Assembly: GCA_039619475.1 (NCBI GenBank)
Contig: CM077115.1
Coordinates: 310,448,734 to 310,512,733 of the forward strand
Source: Icerya purchasi
Lineage: Eukaryota > Arthropoda > Insecta > Hemiptera > Monophlebidae
Length of the DNA stretch: 64,000 nt
Direction: 5' to 3'
The translations under genes were made by a program, and so were the position numbers. Of this stretch, positions 43,226-57,500 are shown piece after piece. Each line of letters opens with the position of its first letter. Position 1 is the stretch's first letter. The notes below the pieces were generated by a model. That model had not been told where the DNA came from and made no database searches. It saw nothing but the letters and a program-made list of their open reading frames with translations.

Positions 43226-46200
43226 ATCGGAAAATTTCACGTCCCACTTATTAATATATTATAATGATGTGTCTAAAATAGTAGTTTGAAATAATTATAT
43301 TTACTTAGAACTCCCATCGGCTCTCAAAAAACGCGTTAGAACTGAAATAGACTTTTGTTTCATTTTGTTTCATTTTGTTTTTTACGTTTTGAAGCAAATT
43401 TAATGCTGTATCTCCAAAAAGAATTTCATATTTTTCCCCATTCAAAATCTATCTTAAAAATGTTTTTTTATGTATTTTATATTGAAAATTTCATATTACA
43501 ATGAATTTTATAAATATAAATATTAAAGGGTTATTTATTTATTAATTTTCTATTTAAAAAAATAAATAAGAGTTTTACAAAATGGAAAATGTAATCGGCA
43601 GTATAAATACTGGTTTATTTTAGCTGCTGACGTAAATATATTTGAACACTATGTTATTTAGTAAAGTAATCAAAAAATAATCTCATTTACGTCACGCGAT
43701 AGAAAATAATAAGCATACTGTTAATTTATTAAAAAATACTGTACCTAGAGAAACAACAACAGTTGTTCGCTAAATTTATATTATTATATAGGGCCATTCA
43801 GAAATAATGCTCTACTTCGAATCGTTTATTTAAAATTAGAAAAATTAAGCAAATACAAAAAATAATATACCAAAAGATGACAGATGAATTCAGGAACTTT
43901 TTTTTATTACTCGTACATTCGATTTTTTAAATGCGAGCCGCCAACTTCTACAACATGCTTCAACCGAGAAACAAAATTTCTGATCGCGAGCTCCAACATA
44001 CCATTCGGAATATTCATCATTGTTTCTTCAATCGCCCACTTCAGCTCTAAACTATTGGTAGGCTTATTTCAATATACCCTGTCCTTCAAAAAGCTCCACA
44101 AAAAATAATCATAAGGATTTAGATCCGGGCTATATGACCAGCCTGCACTTAACATTTCAGCAAATCAATTAGAAATAATCTTATCTTTAAAAGTTTTCGG
44201 GAGCAGCAATTATGTTTTATCGGATGTGTGTGGCTCGCACTAACTTGCTGAAATATCGCCTTTTTTAACATTTTGTGTTTTTAACTGTGGTAAAAAAAAT
44301 TCTTCCAGCATGACCACGTAACTGTCCTTAATTACTGTTCCTTCCAGCAAGTACGGCCCGATTAGTCTTAGCGCCACCTAGACGGTACACTTCGTTGCAT
44401 ACAGCTCTTCAATCATCAACGGATTTTCAGGACACTATAACCGCCAATTTTGTTTATTTACTAATCCATTTAGCCAAAAATGTGTTTCATCTGAAAACCA
44501 AATGTCGTTGAGGAAGTTTTTGTTATTTAATTCTGCCGTTAATTCTTCAGTAAACTCTAACCGTCTTTCTTTGTTGCGTTCCGATATTGCATAACCTGAA
44601 TGTTGTAAGGGATAAGTTGAATATCTTCGCTAACAATATGATATGTTGTTGACTATGAAACGCTGAGTTGTTGTGCTTAACGCGTGATGGAGATACAGGG
44701 TGAGGCTTTTAACAGCTGCTTTTCCTTCATCACTTTATCTTGCATGTGCATCGTTCGTTGCCGTCCCATCTTAACTTGATGACTGTACACTGCCGTTTCA
44801 ACGAATTTAGACGATTACTTACACTACGAGTAGGTTTTTTCCGATATCCGCAATTAAATTTATTAACGAAATTTCGCTGAACTGTTACGACACTTTTTGT
44901 TTCAGAGAACTAGCAAACCATGAAACAACGCCATCTTCTGTAGAGAATACATTTTAACAATAGTAAACAATAGAACGACAATGAAATAACCCGCTTTTAC
45001 GCAATCAGTGATGATGAAAGCGCTACCTGCAGTTTTAAATTTTTTTACAATTTCTTATAAATAGAGCGTTATTTCTGAATGACCACCCTATATATAAAAG
45101 TAGATGTATTATCGCTTCATGGATCACAATGATTTTTTTGTATATCACTTATTTCGCCAAAACTACTGTTTATCTTTATAAGGAAGTTTTGTACGTGAAA
45201 AATTGTGTTTATTAAAAACATATAGCAACACATATAACAGAAAATTAGTTATTTAAAAAATACAATAAACGCCCACATGTTTCGGAGTTGTTTACTCCAT
45301 AATCATGGCAATAATAAAATTAAAGTTATTAAACGAATACAAATATGGTCCCGATTATAATAATTTATTCGATATATCGATACGTTAAATTTAACAGTTG
45401 ATTTTAAATAGTGGACTGCTACTTATAATTAAATTGTTATTAATTAAAATATCTTTAAATTTATTAATTTAATATGTTTCTGCGTTATTTAGTATGAGCT
45501 ATATTTCCACTAAACGGTAATGCGCCATTTTCCCCCGTTCCAGAGATACGGGTTTGTAAAGAAAACGGCTACTTTTTCATGCATATGTCCGATATGCGAT
45601 ATGTGCAAACCCCCCGACATTCTTATTATAAACGACTAGCCTCATCTTCAAATTTTAGAATTAAATTTCATAAACCGGATTCAATTGTGCCTAAGTAAAT
45701 TTTATTTTAGAATTTCTTCCCTGTGTTTTTGTAAAATTTATTTATTTTCGAATAATAATATAAATGTAATTTAATATATATATTTTTTATTATTTCGGTA
45801 CTATTTCAGATTAGTTGAAAAATAATTGTCGGATTAAACTGTAAAATATTTCTTGTTATAAGGTACTTCAGAGAATTGAAGATTTACGGGTAATGTGCGA
45901 TAAGCGTATAACAAATCTAAGACGGTTAATAGCAAAACCGAATCGTCCTATACAGCCAGTTACACCAGAACCCGCAGTTCCTATTTCTCATTCGTCGCAA
46001 GCGAACACCGTGATAAGCTCTAACGGCGACGCTAGAGGAGAAGAAGAAGAAGACAGATTCCAATCTGTGAGTATTGCCGTCCTATGCGGCACATACGCTG
46101 TTAATTTATAGAAATTTTCAAAAGTCGGACGGTTCTGGAAAATGTAATATTGAACATTAAACAAAGGACAAATAAGCCCCTACCAGAAAATGCTGGTTGC

Positions 46201-49200
46201 AAGATATAACACAAACTCTTTTTGCAGGAATAATACGGAACACAAATATAGATTCTGAACGCAAATAAGACTATTGGAGACTGGCGTTTAAAAGTTGAAT
46301 TTAGCTACTCCTTTAATGCCGACGATATCTTTTTTATAGCGAACAAAGTTAGCTCGAGGATTGCACGCCATTCTAACGACATTTTTTGCTATGCAAATAA
46401 ACATTAAAGCAAAACTAGTGATCGTTTGATGAGAATCAAACCTTCCTCCTTGATCGGGTGCTGATTCTTGTTTCGTTGATAGCCAGCGATAACTAATATC
46501 GATCGAAAAAGTTAAATGTTCTTTTTTTGTGTTCACTTGAGGTCGAATAAAGACGCCTGCGCGCTGTTCTTATGGAATCCGAAAACAATGCTCCCGCAGC
46601 AGAAGACCTAAAAACAGTGAGTACTGTGTGTTCTTGAGGTCGACTCAAAGTAAAACTAACTGCGGGGAGACTTGTCCGACTTTAGCGATAATTAATGTAA
46701 TAAGCGTAGCTAAAAATTTTTTCATTAGAGGATCCTGATCGGTTAAAAATTTGCAGTTTTTATAATAGTGCAAACCTGCTTTTAGGCGCACAGTTTTATT
46801 TATTATTTTTTTATTTCATGTAGTACAAGCTAATGAACACATTGTTCTATCTCACTGCAGAATTTTACTATTTATCAAATGAAAATTATAGAAATTTTAA
46901 CGTATTTTTGAACTCCTCGGGTGTTCTCTCTTCCGATACTGTTAATATGCGCAGTGCTTTAACACTAATTAACAGATACAAGTACTCTTTCCGTATATTT
47001 TATCAAACTTGTATTCTCAAAACAGACATCGTGTCAGAATTTTTAATATTTAATTATGACGAAAGAAAAACATTTTTTAAAGTAATGGAAGAATCGCAGT
47101 CATCGCAATATTAAAATTGTATAAAATTGTATATAGTATTTACGTTTGTTGCGTCTTTGCCTTTTTAATGATGTCAAATTAATGCCTTGCTTTTATCGCT
47201 AAAGCTTCAGTCAACCAATTCATTTATATTTTCTGCTCTGCTCTCAATTTCCTTGTGCATCACGATATCATCATAATCGCGATATGCCCATATCAACCGA
47301 CTGCTGGGTGTAAGTAATCCCTAGCGGGATAATTTGGCCTATTCTCCCATGCTGGCCAGGCAAATTGAGAGATGCATTTTATACCTGCTGCCAGGTTTTC
47401 ATGATAATAGTTAATATATGCGACGCTAATAAAGACGATAGGGTAGACGTAAGACTACACTCGAAACTGATCGCAATTACTTGTTATCAATGCAGTCCCG
47501 CGTGTGTCTGCCTACTATACATCAACTAACGCGCATATGATGGTATATTTAGTGGTTTACCATTGCCTACCACGTGACTATTAGCGGTTATTTCAATTTC
47601 CCGTAATAATTTCTGTTGTCGCCCGGGATTGAGACTTCCGCAACGGAAGCCAAGCGTTCTGCAACTAGGCCATCGCGATGACCTTGTGTATCATTTGTCA
47701 TCTAATCTAACTAAACTGTGTTCTTCTTCTCATGCTTTTTTCTTCCAGTTCACCTTCACAATTATAGATATGGAGGTATTGTGTGCCGCAGTGCATATGC
47801 TACATTTGTACATTCTAATTAGAATATACTTGTACCGCATTAGCGTTTTAAAGACGTTGAATTAAAAATAGGAAAATCCATTAGTCTGAGAAAAATCGTT
47901 AATATTTTCTCTGTTTATTCTTTCGAGAAAATTTTTTTTATTTAATCATAACAGAGGAAATATTAAAAAGAAAAAATAAGGTGTTTTTTTTATTTTTATT
48001 GAACTTTCAAAATTATTCTTATTTTTTTTTCCATTTATTATAATGTTCTTTTTGTGAAAACTAAATTGGCTGTTAATATTTTATCTAGTTAGATATAAAG
48101 TTGTTTTCACTGGAAACCCGTTTAAGAAGAATAAAGAAAATACCTTTATTCTTTTCTTTTCTTTTTTTTTTTTATTTTTATTTTCAAAGAAGATAACGGT
48201 TTTTAAACATCTAAGAATTTTTATTTCATTATTTTGCCCATTGTGTATGGCAGATTCTTCATTTTTTATTATTTGTGTAGTTAATTTTCTTTCACGTTTT
48301 CTTACACACACACGCGCGTGCGTGAAAATACAAAATAATTAATACAACTGAGACTATATTATGTATATAAAATATAAATACTACGCACCAAAACGGAAAA
48401 ATATCTACTTTTTTTTAAATTCTAAAATCATAATTTTTCTCAGACTAATGCATTTTCCCATTTTTAATTCAACGTCTTTGAAACGCTAAAATTCTAATTA
48501 GGATGTATAAGTGCAGCATATGCACTGCGGAATACAATACCTTCATTATTATAATTTTGAAGGTAAACTGGAAGAAAAAAGGGATAACAAGAAGGACACA
48601 GTTTAGTTAGATGGATTAGATGATACGCAAAGAAATTAAGAGCAAAACAGAAAATATTGAAGACGGTGTTGGTTGACTGAAGGTTTAGCGATAAGAGCAA
48701 GGTATTAATTTGATATCATTAAAAACATAAGAAAACCATTCCACCGGCCTTTGAAATTTCTTCATATCTACCGTGGTTTGCTTCAGATTTTATCTCGGTA
48801 ATGCCTTCTACATTCCTTCATTTCCCTCATCGACAGTAATATCATCCTAAGCTTTCCTTCATCTTATCAGTTATTAAATTATCTTCAAATGCAATTTATA
48901 ACTTCATCTTCTATTGATTCCATGTTCTGTTTTCTTCGGTTAGTTTAAGATATTTAGAACACAAAAGGTCTTATATCTTGCTTTGTTCCATAATAACATA
49001 TTTCACGTATAAAATGATACGTTGAAAAAAACAGCATTGTTTTATTATCCCCTTTAACTTAGAAAGACAAATTATAATCGAGTTTCTTTTTACCGTTTAT
49101 TTATTGTAATTCTTTCAACTGGCAATAAGGAAATATTTAATTTTACTATTTTTTCTTCCTGTAACTAACATAAAGTAATTTGCTTCTTTGTGAACTATAC

Positions 49201-51496
49201 GGCGACTACAGGAAATCGTTATGTTTCATTATAGGTGAACGGAGAATTAACAAATGGATATGTGTGTGTGCAAACCAGGCGAGATCACATATTAAAAGAA
49301 TTATTGGAAACGGAGAAAGATTACGTTAGTGATATAAAGTCCATAATTACGGTAATTCACATATAATTTACAAGTTTTTTTTTTTTCTTTCATTACGCAC
49401 CTCATTATGTTGTATCACTGACGCTGCTAATTATCGTAGTTGATAGTGGTAATTATCATTTTCAGTTGATTTATTTTTGGTACTTGTTAAATCTATAAAA
49501 GCTGTATATTTTTGTTTAATATTTTTGAAACAAAACTCCTATAGGTGCGTTTTTGAATATTTTACCAAAGGGCATTATTGTTGTGAGTTAATGCCTGTGT
49601 GCAATTTCGAGAAACACAGTTGAGTAGTATTTCTTTTTTTCAGATGCTTTTTCTATTAATGATGTTACGCGATGTATTTGATCGATTGTTGTATGTTTCC
49701 TGCGAAAGCCAAACTATGCGTTTGTGGAGTAACTTCTCAAAAAGTTTTGATGTAACTGGCAACAGTGATATATATGATTTAAATTCTTCCGCTGGTTTAC
49801 ATGGCTTTTTTGAGCATAATGATTTCAGTTAATTTAAAACACTTAAGTACGTGTTCCAGCCGTATGCAAGCATGAAATATATATATATATATATATATAT
49901 GTGAGTAGTGTAATACATTTTCTTGATAGTTGTTTTAATAGTCTCGGTGAAATGTCAACGATTTCTGGCAATTTTTTAGGATTGATGTTAGTATCGACTT
50001 TACCTAAAATTGGGTTGGTTGTTTACGCAATTCCGCTCTATGAAATACTATTTTCGACTGGATGTTATTCGGTTAGAATATTCTCGAGAGATATCGAGCG
50101 AATAATTCCGTACTTTCTTCATCACGATTTAGCCAGCTATTGCATTCATCCTTCTAACAACTGGTCGTTTGAACTAGCGCGTTGCCTTCCCTAATGAGTA
50201 TTTCTCATTCCGCAAGAGGGCTCAAATTGATCGTATAATCAGAAAAGCTCTCTTGCTTCGTTCGGAATATTAATTTATTCGGTTTATTGCTGACGCGGTT
50301 AAATATCGTTTTGTCTTCTGGTTTTCTAGTATTATGTCAGATGCGTCTTACTGTACGTTTTTTCTTGACTAATTGTCTGATTTCAAGCGAGTAGCAATTT
50401 TCTTGTGCGACAACATTGTTAATCGGGATTGGAGTTGCATCTTGTGTAGCTTCACGAATAGCTTCAATGAAATGTGTTGGCTGTACGCCTCCAGTTCTTG
50501 GATTGACTTTTTTAATATGATTATGCCGTTAACTAGATTTTAACTTTGGGGTCATGAAAATAGAGATACGTATGCGATAAATAATAACATACGCAAACTA
50601 TAGCTATCGCAACTAATTATAGATATCGCAAAATAACGAAGAGAGGAAAGACGTGATGAAATAGAGTCTCAATGAAAATTTATCGTTTCGAGTTTAAATG
50701 CTTTGATTACGTCATGATTCGTTTTTGATTTTCGACGTCGTCCGTTAATTTACGAAATTAAATAAAAATCAACTAATAAAGTTTTGCCGGTGCCTATCCA
50801 CCGTACGGCGATGCTGACGTAGATATCAAGCGAACGACATCAAATGACATCCGGTTTTATTCCGTCAACATGTATGCGGTATAGAATAAAACTTAACTAC
50901 TAACAATATTAATTTAGTGTTAATAAACAACAAGTAATGCAACCGGCAGTGACACATAAACCGTGTTATCACGAAATTCCTAACAATATTCCGATATAGC
51001 AAAAACGAAGTAGTTTAACTGCGATATGTAGATTATGTATGATCGGTAAAAATTAAGGTTTTTACACATGGGTATTTTCTGAATATTTATTTGAAATACC
51101 GTAAATTCCGCGAAATCAATTTTTTCATTTGACTATTTTGTTTTTAAATAATTTAGGGTTACAAAGATATGATGTACGACGAAGAAATGAGAAAATTAGT
51201 CCCGAACGATCTTGTTGGCAAAGAGAATATTTTATTTTGCAACCTGGACGATTTATATAGCTTTCATTCCGGTATATTTCTGCCTATTCTTCAGTCTTGT
51301 ATCTTAGACCTGGAAAAAGTCGCTTCCTTGTTTCAGCAGCACGTAAGGAAACAGTATACCTATATATACGAATTTACATATTTTAGTTAAATATGGACAT
51401 TTAATAAAAACTTTCTCGACTTTGTTGTCGAATTTATAATTTGTATTTAAAACATTTTATTTTTACCATCATTATTATTATTATTATTATTATTAC

Positions 51497-51560
<64 letters not shown>

Positions 51561-54500
51561 GTTATGACTTTTGTGCGACAGAAAGACAAACTGCTAGAAC
51601 TATACAGTTATTACTGTCAGAATCTGTCAAGCTCCGAGAAGTTGCGGGAAAAAGTAGGAGAACGGAACGATTTTTTTGTAGCGTGCCAGTCCAAATTGGG
51701 GCATAAGTTGCCGTTAGCTGCCGACATGTTAAAACCGGTTCAACGAATAACGAAATATCAATTACTACTAAAAGTAAGCTGAATATTTTACGGTAAAAAT
51801 TAAACTACTAAAGGTTGGGGTACCTATACTACACCGTAATATGTAGCGACATGTTAGAAAACGAGCGGTAAGTAAAAACTACACAGTGTGAAGTGATTGC
51901 ACTGTTCTGTGACCGGACAAAAGCACACTACCTGTAAATGCGTATACAGGATAATAACGCACCGTGTAAATATGTCCAATGGTATACACGGATAAAGTGC
52001 ACTTTCAGATCTAAGTATAATTAAAAAAATACAGTATATTTGTTTTGGTTGATTTAATAATGATGCAATGTATGTGCTATAATGTTCCGAAAATATTAAC
52101 TCTTTCGTAATGAAACTTATTAAATATGATAAATTATAAATAATGTAAATTTTGTGATTTTATCTGCATGTCAGTAGAAGTATCTGTTGTAAGTTTAATT
52201 TTATAAACAAGCTACAATTATATTCAAAACAGTTTTGTAAGTTATAATTCTTCATTTCGATAGTGTCCCGACCGTTCTGGTTTCCGTTGGCTTTTCAGTC
52301 GAAGATTTAAGTTCCGACAAAAAAGAGTAAAAATTTTAGCCCAGGTTTTTTTTTATAAAACACAGCCTATTGGAAAACATTGTTTTGATATTTACGTTAA
52401 AAAAAATTTGCGATTTATGAAAAACCTTGATATGCTTTTATAACGGGGAAAAAGATATGATTTTTATGGTTTTTATTTAATTAGACTGCAAACTTTTTAT
52501 TTTACTTTTCAACCGGAAATAGAAGTAGAATAACGGAACAACGGAAAACTTGTTTTTTTTTTTACTCTTAATGTTTTCTGAGAAGTTTGAAATAAAATAA
52601 AAAAACTTTTCTTTCATTGCTCCTTTTTTCGAGGAAAAAAAAAAAAAACATATTTTAGTTCACATGTAGATCGGTTTGAGCATTTATTAGTGTTCACTAT
52701 TGTCAGTGCGAGTATTTATCGGTATGATTAATTGATATATGTTTTTCTTTTTTATTTTATTTTTTTTTTTTTAATCCTATACACATTTATTGCAGTACAC
52801 TTTTATCCAAACTGTTAACGCGTCATCGTACATTGAGATTGTACTGGAACCACACGTGACGGAAACGTGCACAAGATTAGTTTTGTTTATATTTTAACGG
52901 CGACTGCAGTATCAAGCAGCTGCTACGATCTCTTTTGTCTGTTGTGCGGTAGTCATTCTCATTTTATATTGTTTACCTCTTCTGTTACTTTATCCGCTGC
53001 AAATTACATATCCGTATATTCTAAATGTTGTCCCTGAGCATTTTATTTTTCTTACTTTCCTGTGCGCTTACGTTTATTTTAATTTTGTTTCTCTTCTTCC
53101 TTTATATCGACGTTTCCGCTTCGTATGGAAACATATTACGTGTAAACGATTTTATGTTTCTCTTTGGCTTGCTTTGCTTGCTAAAAGTCTCTTCTTGCGC
53201 CGAACCATTAAATAGTAAAATTATGTTTTTTCGGTTTTTTAGATTTTTTCAATATTTTTCAACTTTTGTAGCGATTAATTAATTGTTGATTCAATATCGC
53301 GTGATGTTGTAGGATCTCATAAAAAATATAGATGACGAAAAATGCGTTGCCAAGTTAAATCAAGCATTGGACTGTATGTTGTTGATGCTGAGGTGCGTAA
53401 ACGATCGAATGCACCAAATTTCGATCATCGGACTAAAGGTTTGTATTGTAATACTAGTTTTAAGAACGGTTTTGTTTTCACGTAATTAATATATTTGAAT
53501 TTTTCGCTATTCGAATGCTGCTGCACTTTGTATTTCACAATTCTCACATAAAAACGTGCGCAAAATTTAAAATTCTCTTCAGTGATCGGATTAATAAACG
53601 TATTTTCACATATTAAACTATAAAAGAAAGCATTACGAGTTTTCAACGTGAATTAACAATAAGAAATACTTCTCCGGTTTCTTCGGAGTAATGCGGAATA
53701 AATGATGTATGGTGACTGATATTAGGCGATTTCGATTCGAGAAAATAAATGAATTATAGTCTCAACGCGTAATGCTAAGCTATTTTGTAACGAAAATAAC
53801 AAAACGCAGAAAACTGTTGAACAGTTCGTGGAAGATTAATTTTTCAGAAAAACCGCATTTCTTGCCCATTGAAAATTGGAATATTTGACTTTTCGTCGAC
53901 CGATTTCCGCTTTATTTAGTGACATTTCCGAATTTAAATGATTTTCGAAAGAATATTTTTTTTTTTTTTTTTATTTTATTTATTTTATTTTATTTATTTT
54001 TTGCGCTAGCTACAATTTTTCGGTGCAGCGGAAATTTATTTCTTTATTTCCTAATTAAAATGTTTCATCAGTGTGTATGCGAATAATAATAATTTTATTC
54101 TATTTTTTTCAGTGCGATCTGTCGGAACAAGGAAATTTATTATTACAGGGATTATTTTCTGTTTGGATTGAAAATAAACGCGATATACTGAAAGAATTAA
54201 GATTGAAACCGATGCGCAGATATATTTTTTTGTATCGAAAAGCGATAATATTTTGTAAAAAGCTTCCATCTCAAGCGAAAACGAAGTATCAGTTTAAAGG
54301 AATGCTTAAAGTAAGTAAATTATTTTCAAGCAATGCCCGCGATATTTAAAAATTAGTTGATTAAAAATGAGAAAAAAAAAAGTACCGATATCAGATAAAA
54401 TAATGAATAAATAGTTAAACTTCAGAAACGTTTTCGAGAATATTCCATTTTCATTTAGAAAAGAAAAGGAAAATATCACTAAAGTGTGATTTAGTCTAGG

Positions 54501-57500
54501 AGCACTGGTAAACACTTCGTTCGTTGTTGCTGTTTTTTTTTTTAAGATACAGATGTGCGTTTTAGATTCAGATCGCATATGCCACATGAATCTTTACTGA
54601 TATTTTGCTCTTTTCCAAAGATGGAATGAAATTTTTAAAAACATTTTTAACGTATTTTATTTAATATTTACAATGTTTATTATTTATGTTTATAAATTAT
54701 TCATTACTTTACTTTATGAATTAATTAATAAATGGGATGGATAAATATAATGCATTTAAACTAGTGATATATGATCGAGTAGAATGAACAGTATGGCAAA
54801 GAAAAAATTGCACATGTTTTCCTTCCTGCGTGCGAAAGTACTTGGATCGTGTACATATTTCTCAAAAAAGACATAACGAAAATTTGATTGTACGTAACAC
54901 GAACACTTATATAAAGTGTAACAAATTATTTAGCGAAAATCAAATAGTTACTTCTGTGTGTTGCGGTTAAATTGATTATAAAAAAATATAGTTATTTGAA
55001 TTGGTTTCCTATTTTAATTCGGTTAGCAAATTTATTGTGCGGTCAAAATTCTTTATCGTCATCGTTTAAGGAATTAAAATTTAGAAATTTTCGCGGATCA
55101 CGATGGGAATGTCGTTTGGACCTGTTTATTTTAAAAATTCCTTTCGATTTGGTACCGTATGTCATTAAAATTATAAAGTCGAAGAATTTACTAATTTAAC
55201 ATCTAAATTGTATCGAATTAATAAGAAATTGTGTAAATTATATCATATTGCCAGCAATAATTAAATCATTACGCAGTGTTCTTTACTTTAACTTGACTGT
55301 TCTATCTGTCTGTCTGTGCCCCTCATTTTTTCACATCTTAAGATCAATTTTTTTGCCCCGTTCAAATCGAACTACAATTTTGGAATTTATGGCAACGCAA
55401 TATTATTCGAAAAATTGGAATCTATACCCATTTTAAATCTAATGAAATAATAGTAAAATTTTAGCCCTAAACAATAAATCCACTATGAATGTACAGTTTT
55501 ACGATGTATATTGTGTATGCATGTAAAATCGGCAAACCAGAAATAATTATTTTAATTTTAGTTTAGGAATATATAATTTTGTTAACCGAAAGTAATTAAA
55601 ATACGTGTAAACTAATGTAATTTTCTCGTCAAGGGATGAGAAGCCCTAAGTAATTAAATTAATAAAATCGTATGTGATGTAAAACAGTACGTAAATTCGA
55701 ATTTTTGTGATAGCCGAAATGTAAATTTAAACTTTATACATGAATTAATATAAATATTTTGACTCTGTTTTTCGCTTATATCTGTCAGACAATGGCTATC
55801 AGTGGACCGGAAAGACTGATCTTTTATTATCTCCTTACAATAACAATTTTCGGTTTTCATCGTACTATCTAGTCGCAACTTTTATGTCACTAATTTATTA
55901 TTATCACACTGCTGCTGTTAAAAATGAATTCAAAAGAGTTAATCTCTCCGTTTAAAGATATTCAATTCACTTAGTTTTACAAAAAAACCTGACGTGGAGA
56001 GCAGTTTTGTTCGCCCAAATTAATAAAGATTGTTTTCTTTACAAGATATGACGTGTGTTGAAACAGCTATCAAACGTGAGCAGTGACTGGAAAACGCATG
56101 GCCAACATATTATCAAAATCACGTAAATAAAAAAAAAAAAAATTAAACGATTGATAAACGTACAGAGTGTTTGAAATAAAGAAAACTTGGAAGTAAAGTC
56201 GAGCGAACAGCAAGAATAAAACCTGTTTGTTGCGTGCGCACAAACAAAAGTGTCTAAAGGGAACAAAGAACAGCATGGTTGTTGAAACGGGTGCGTCAAT
56301 ATCATGCTTAAGTTATAGTAAATGAGAATGAGAAACGAAGACTCACACGGTAAGACCGTGAGTACCATGCACAGTGAATTAATCGCGCTGAAATTTTTGA
56401 AAAATCAGTCTAGGGATAGGATTATAGGATCTGTGAAATATATAGAAGAAAATGTGGCATCTCAATCAAATTTCTGATATGTCAGTAAGCCATGCGGGGC
56501 TGCATTGTACTTGTCTGAAGAACTAACAAGGAAAGCACTCGAACCCGAACTCACCGATTTGAATGAAATTGATATATGTTGTAGAACACAAAAAAATAAA
56601 AGACCTCTGCTAATAAACGTTTTAAGGGGGCTAAAAACTACCTCCAAAGATAGACCAAAAAAACGTTTTTTTGCAAATATCTCGACTAGCATTTAATATT
56701 TTTTGGTAAAAAAAAAATGGAGATTACTCCTTTTGGAAAAGCAAGTAATTCATGATGATTTGAATAATAAGGGACGCATCCCCTATTTTATAGGGGTTGA
56801 AAACCCATATTTAATTCATTATTTTGGTGATAAAAAATGATAAAAAATCTAAAAATAATTTTTTAATTAATAAATTGAAAAACTGAAGTTGACCTGTTTC
56901 GGCATTTTCGTTAATTTCACCCCTAAAGGGGTAAACCACCCCTAACACAGAAAAAACAAAAATAGGAATTTCAAGTGATCAGATTTTGAATTCAATTGGT
57001 ATACAGGGGTTTTCAATGTCACTGATTACGAATCTGATATTATTTTTTTTTTTTTTTCGGCATAAAAATTATTTTTATTTTATCTCATTGCAAGTATACA
57101 TCATATTATTCAACGAAATTTTGACAGTAATGGTAATCTTCGTAGAAGTGTTCAAAACACAATGATATTTTCTTCACCACCCGCAACGTACAATAGCGAC
57201 ATTTGTGTATCCCCTTCTATTTCACAATGCGCATTACAAGAATCTCCGAAACTAAAATCTACAGGATTTTCAAATTTATCCGCTCTTTCATCTACATAAC
57301 CATTTTTGTACCAGGAATATTTAAATAGATCTTCATATCTTGGTGAAGATAATTTTGGTTGTGAACCAGTGATTGAAGTTTTATTATATTATTTCTAATA
57401 TGAAAATTTAAATCAATTCATTAAAATTACATCACCAGAAAATTTTCTAACATAACTTTTCCAAATCCAGAATCCAAAAACATCAAGTGGTTGAATTTTT

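Noticed and set aside
43884..44108. A 74-codon plus-strand frame
   Set aside because: Antisense of the mariner transposase C-terminus, whose real coding strand is minus.
51441..51782. A 113-codon frame beginning in poly-isoleucine
   Set aside because: The N-terminal part is translation of the ATT microsatellite; only the part from 51582 is exon.
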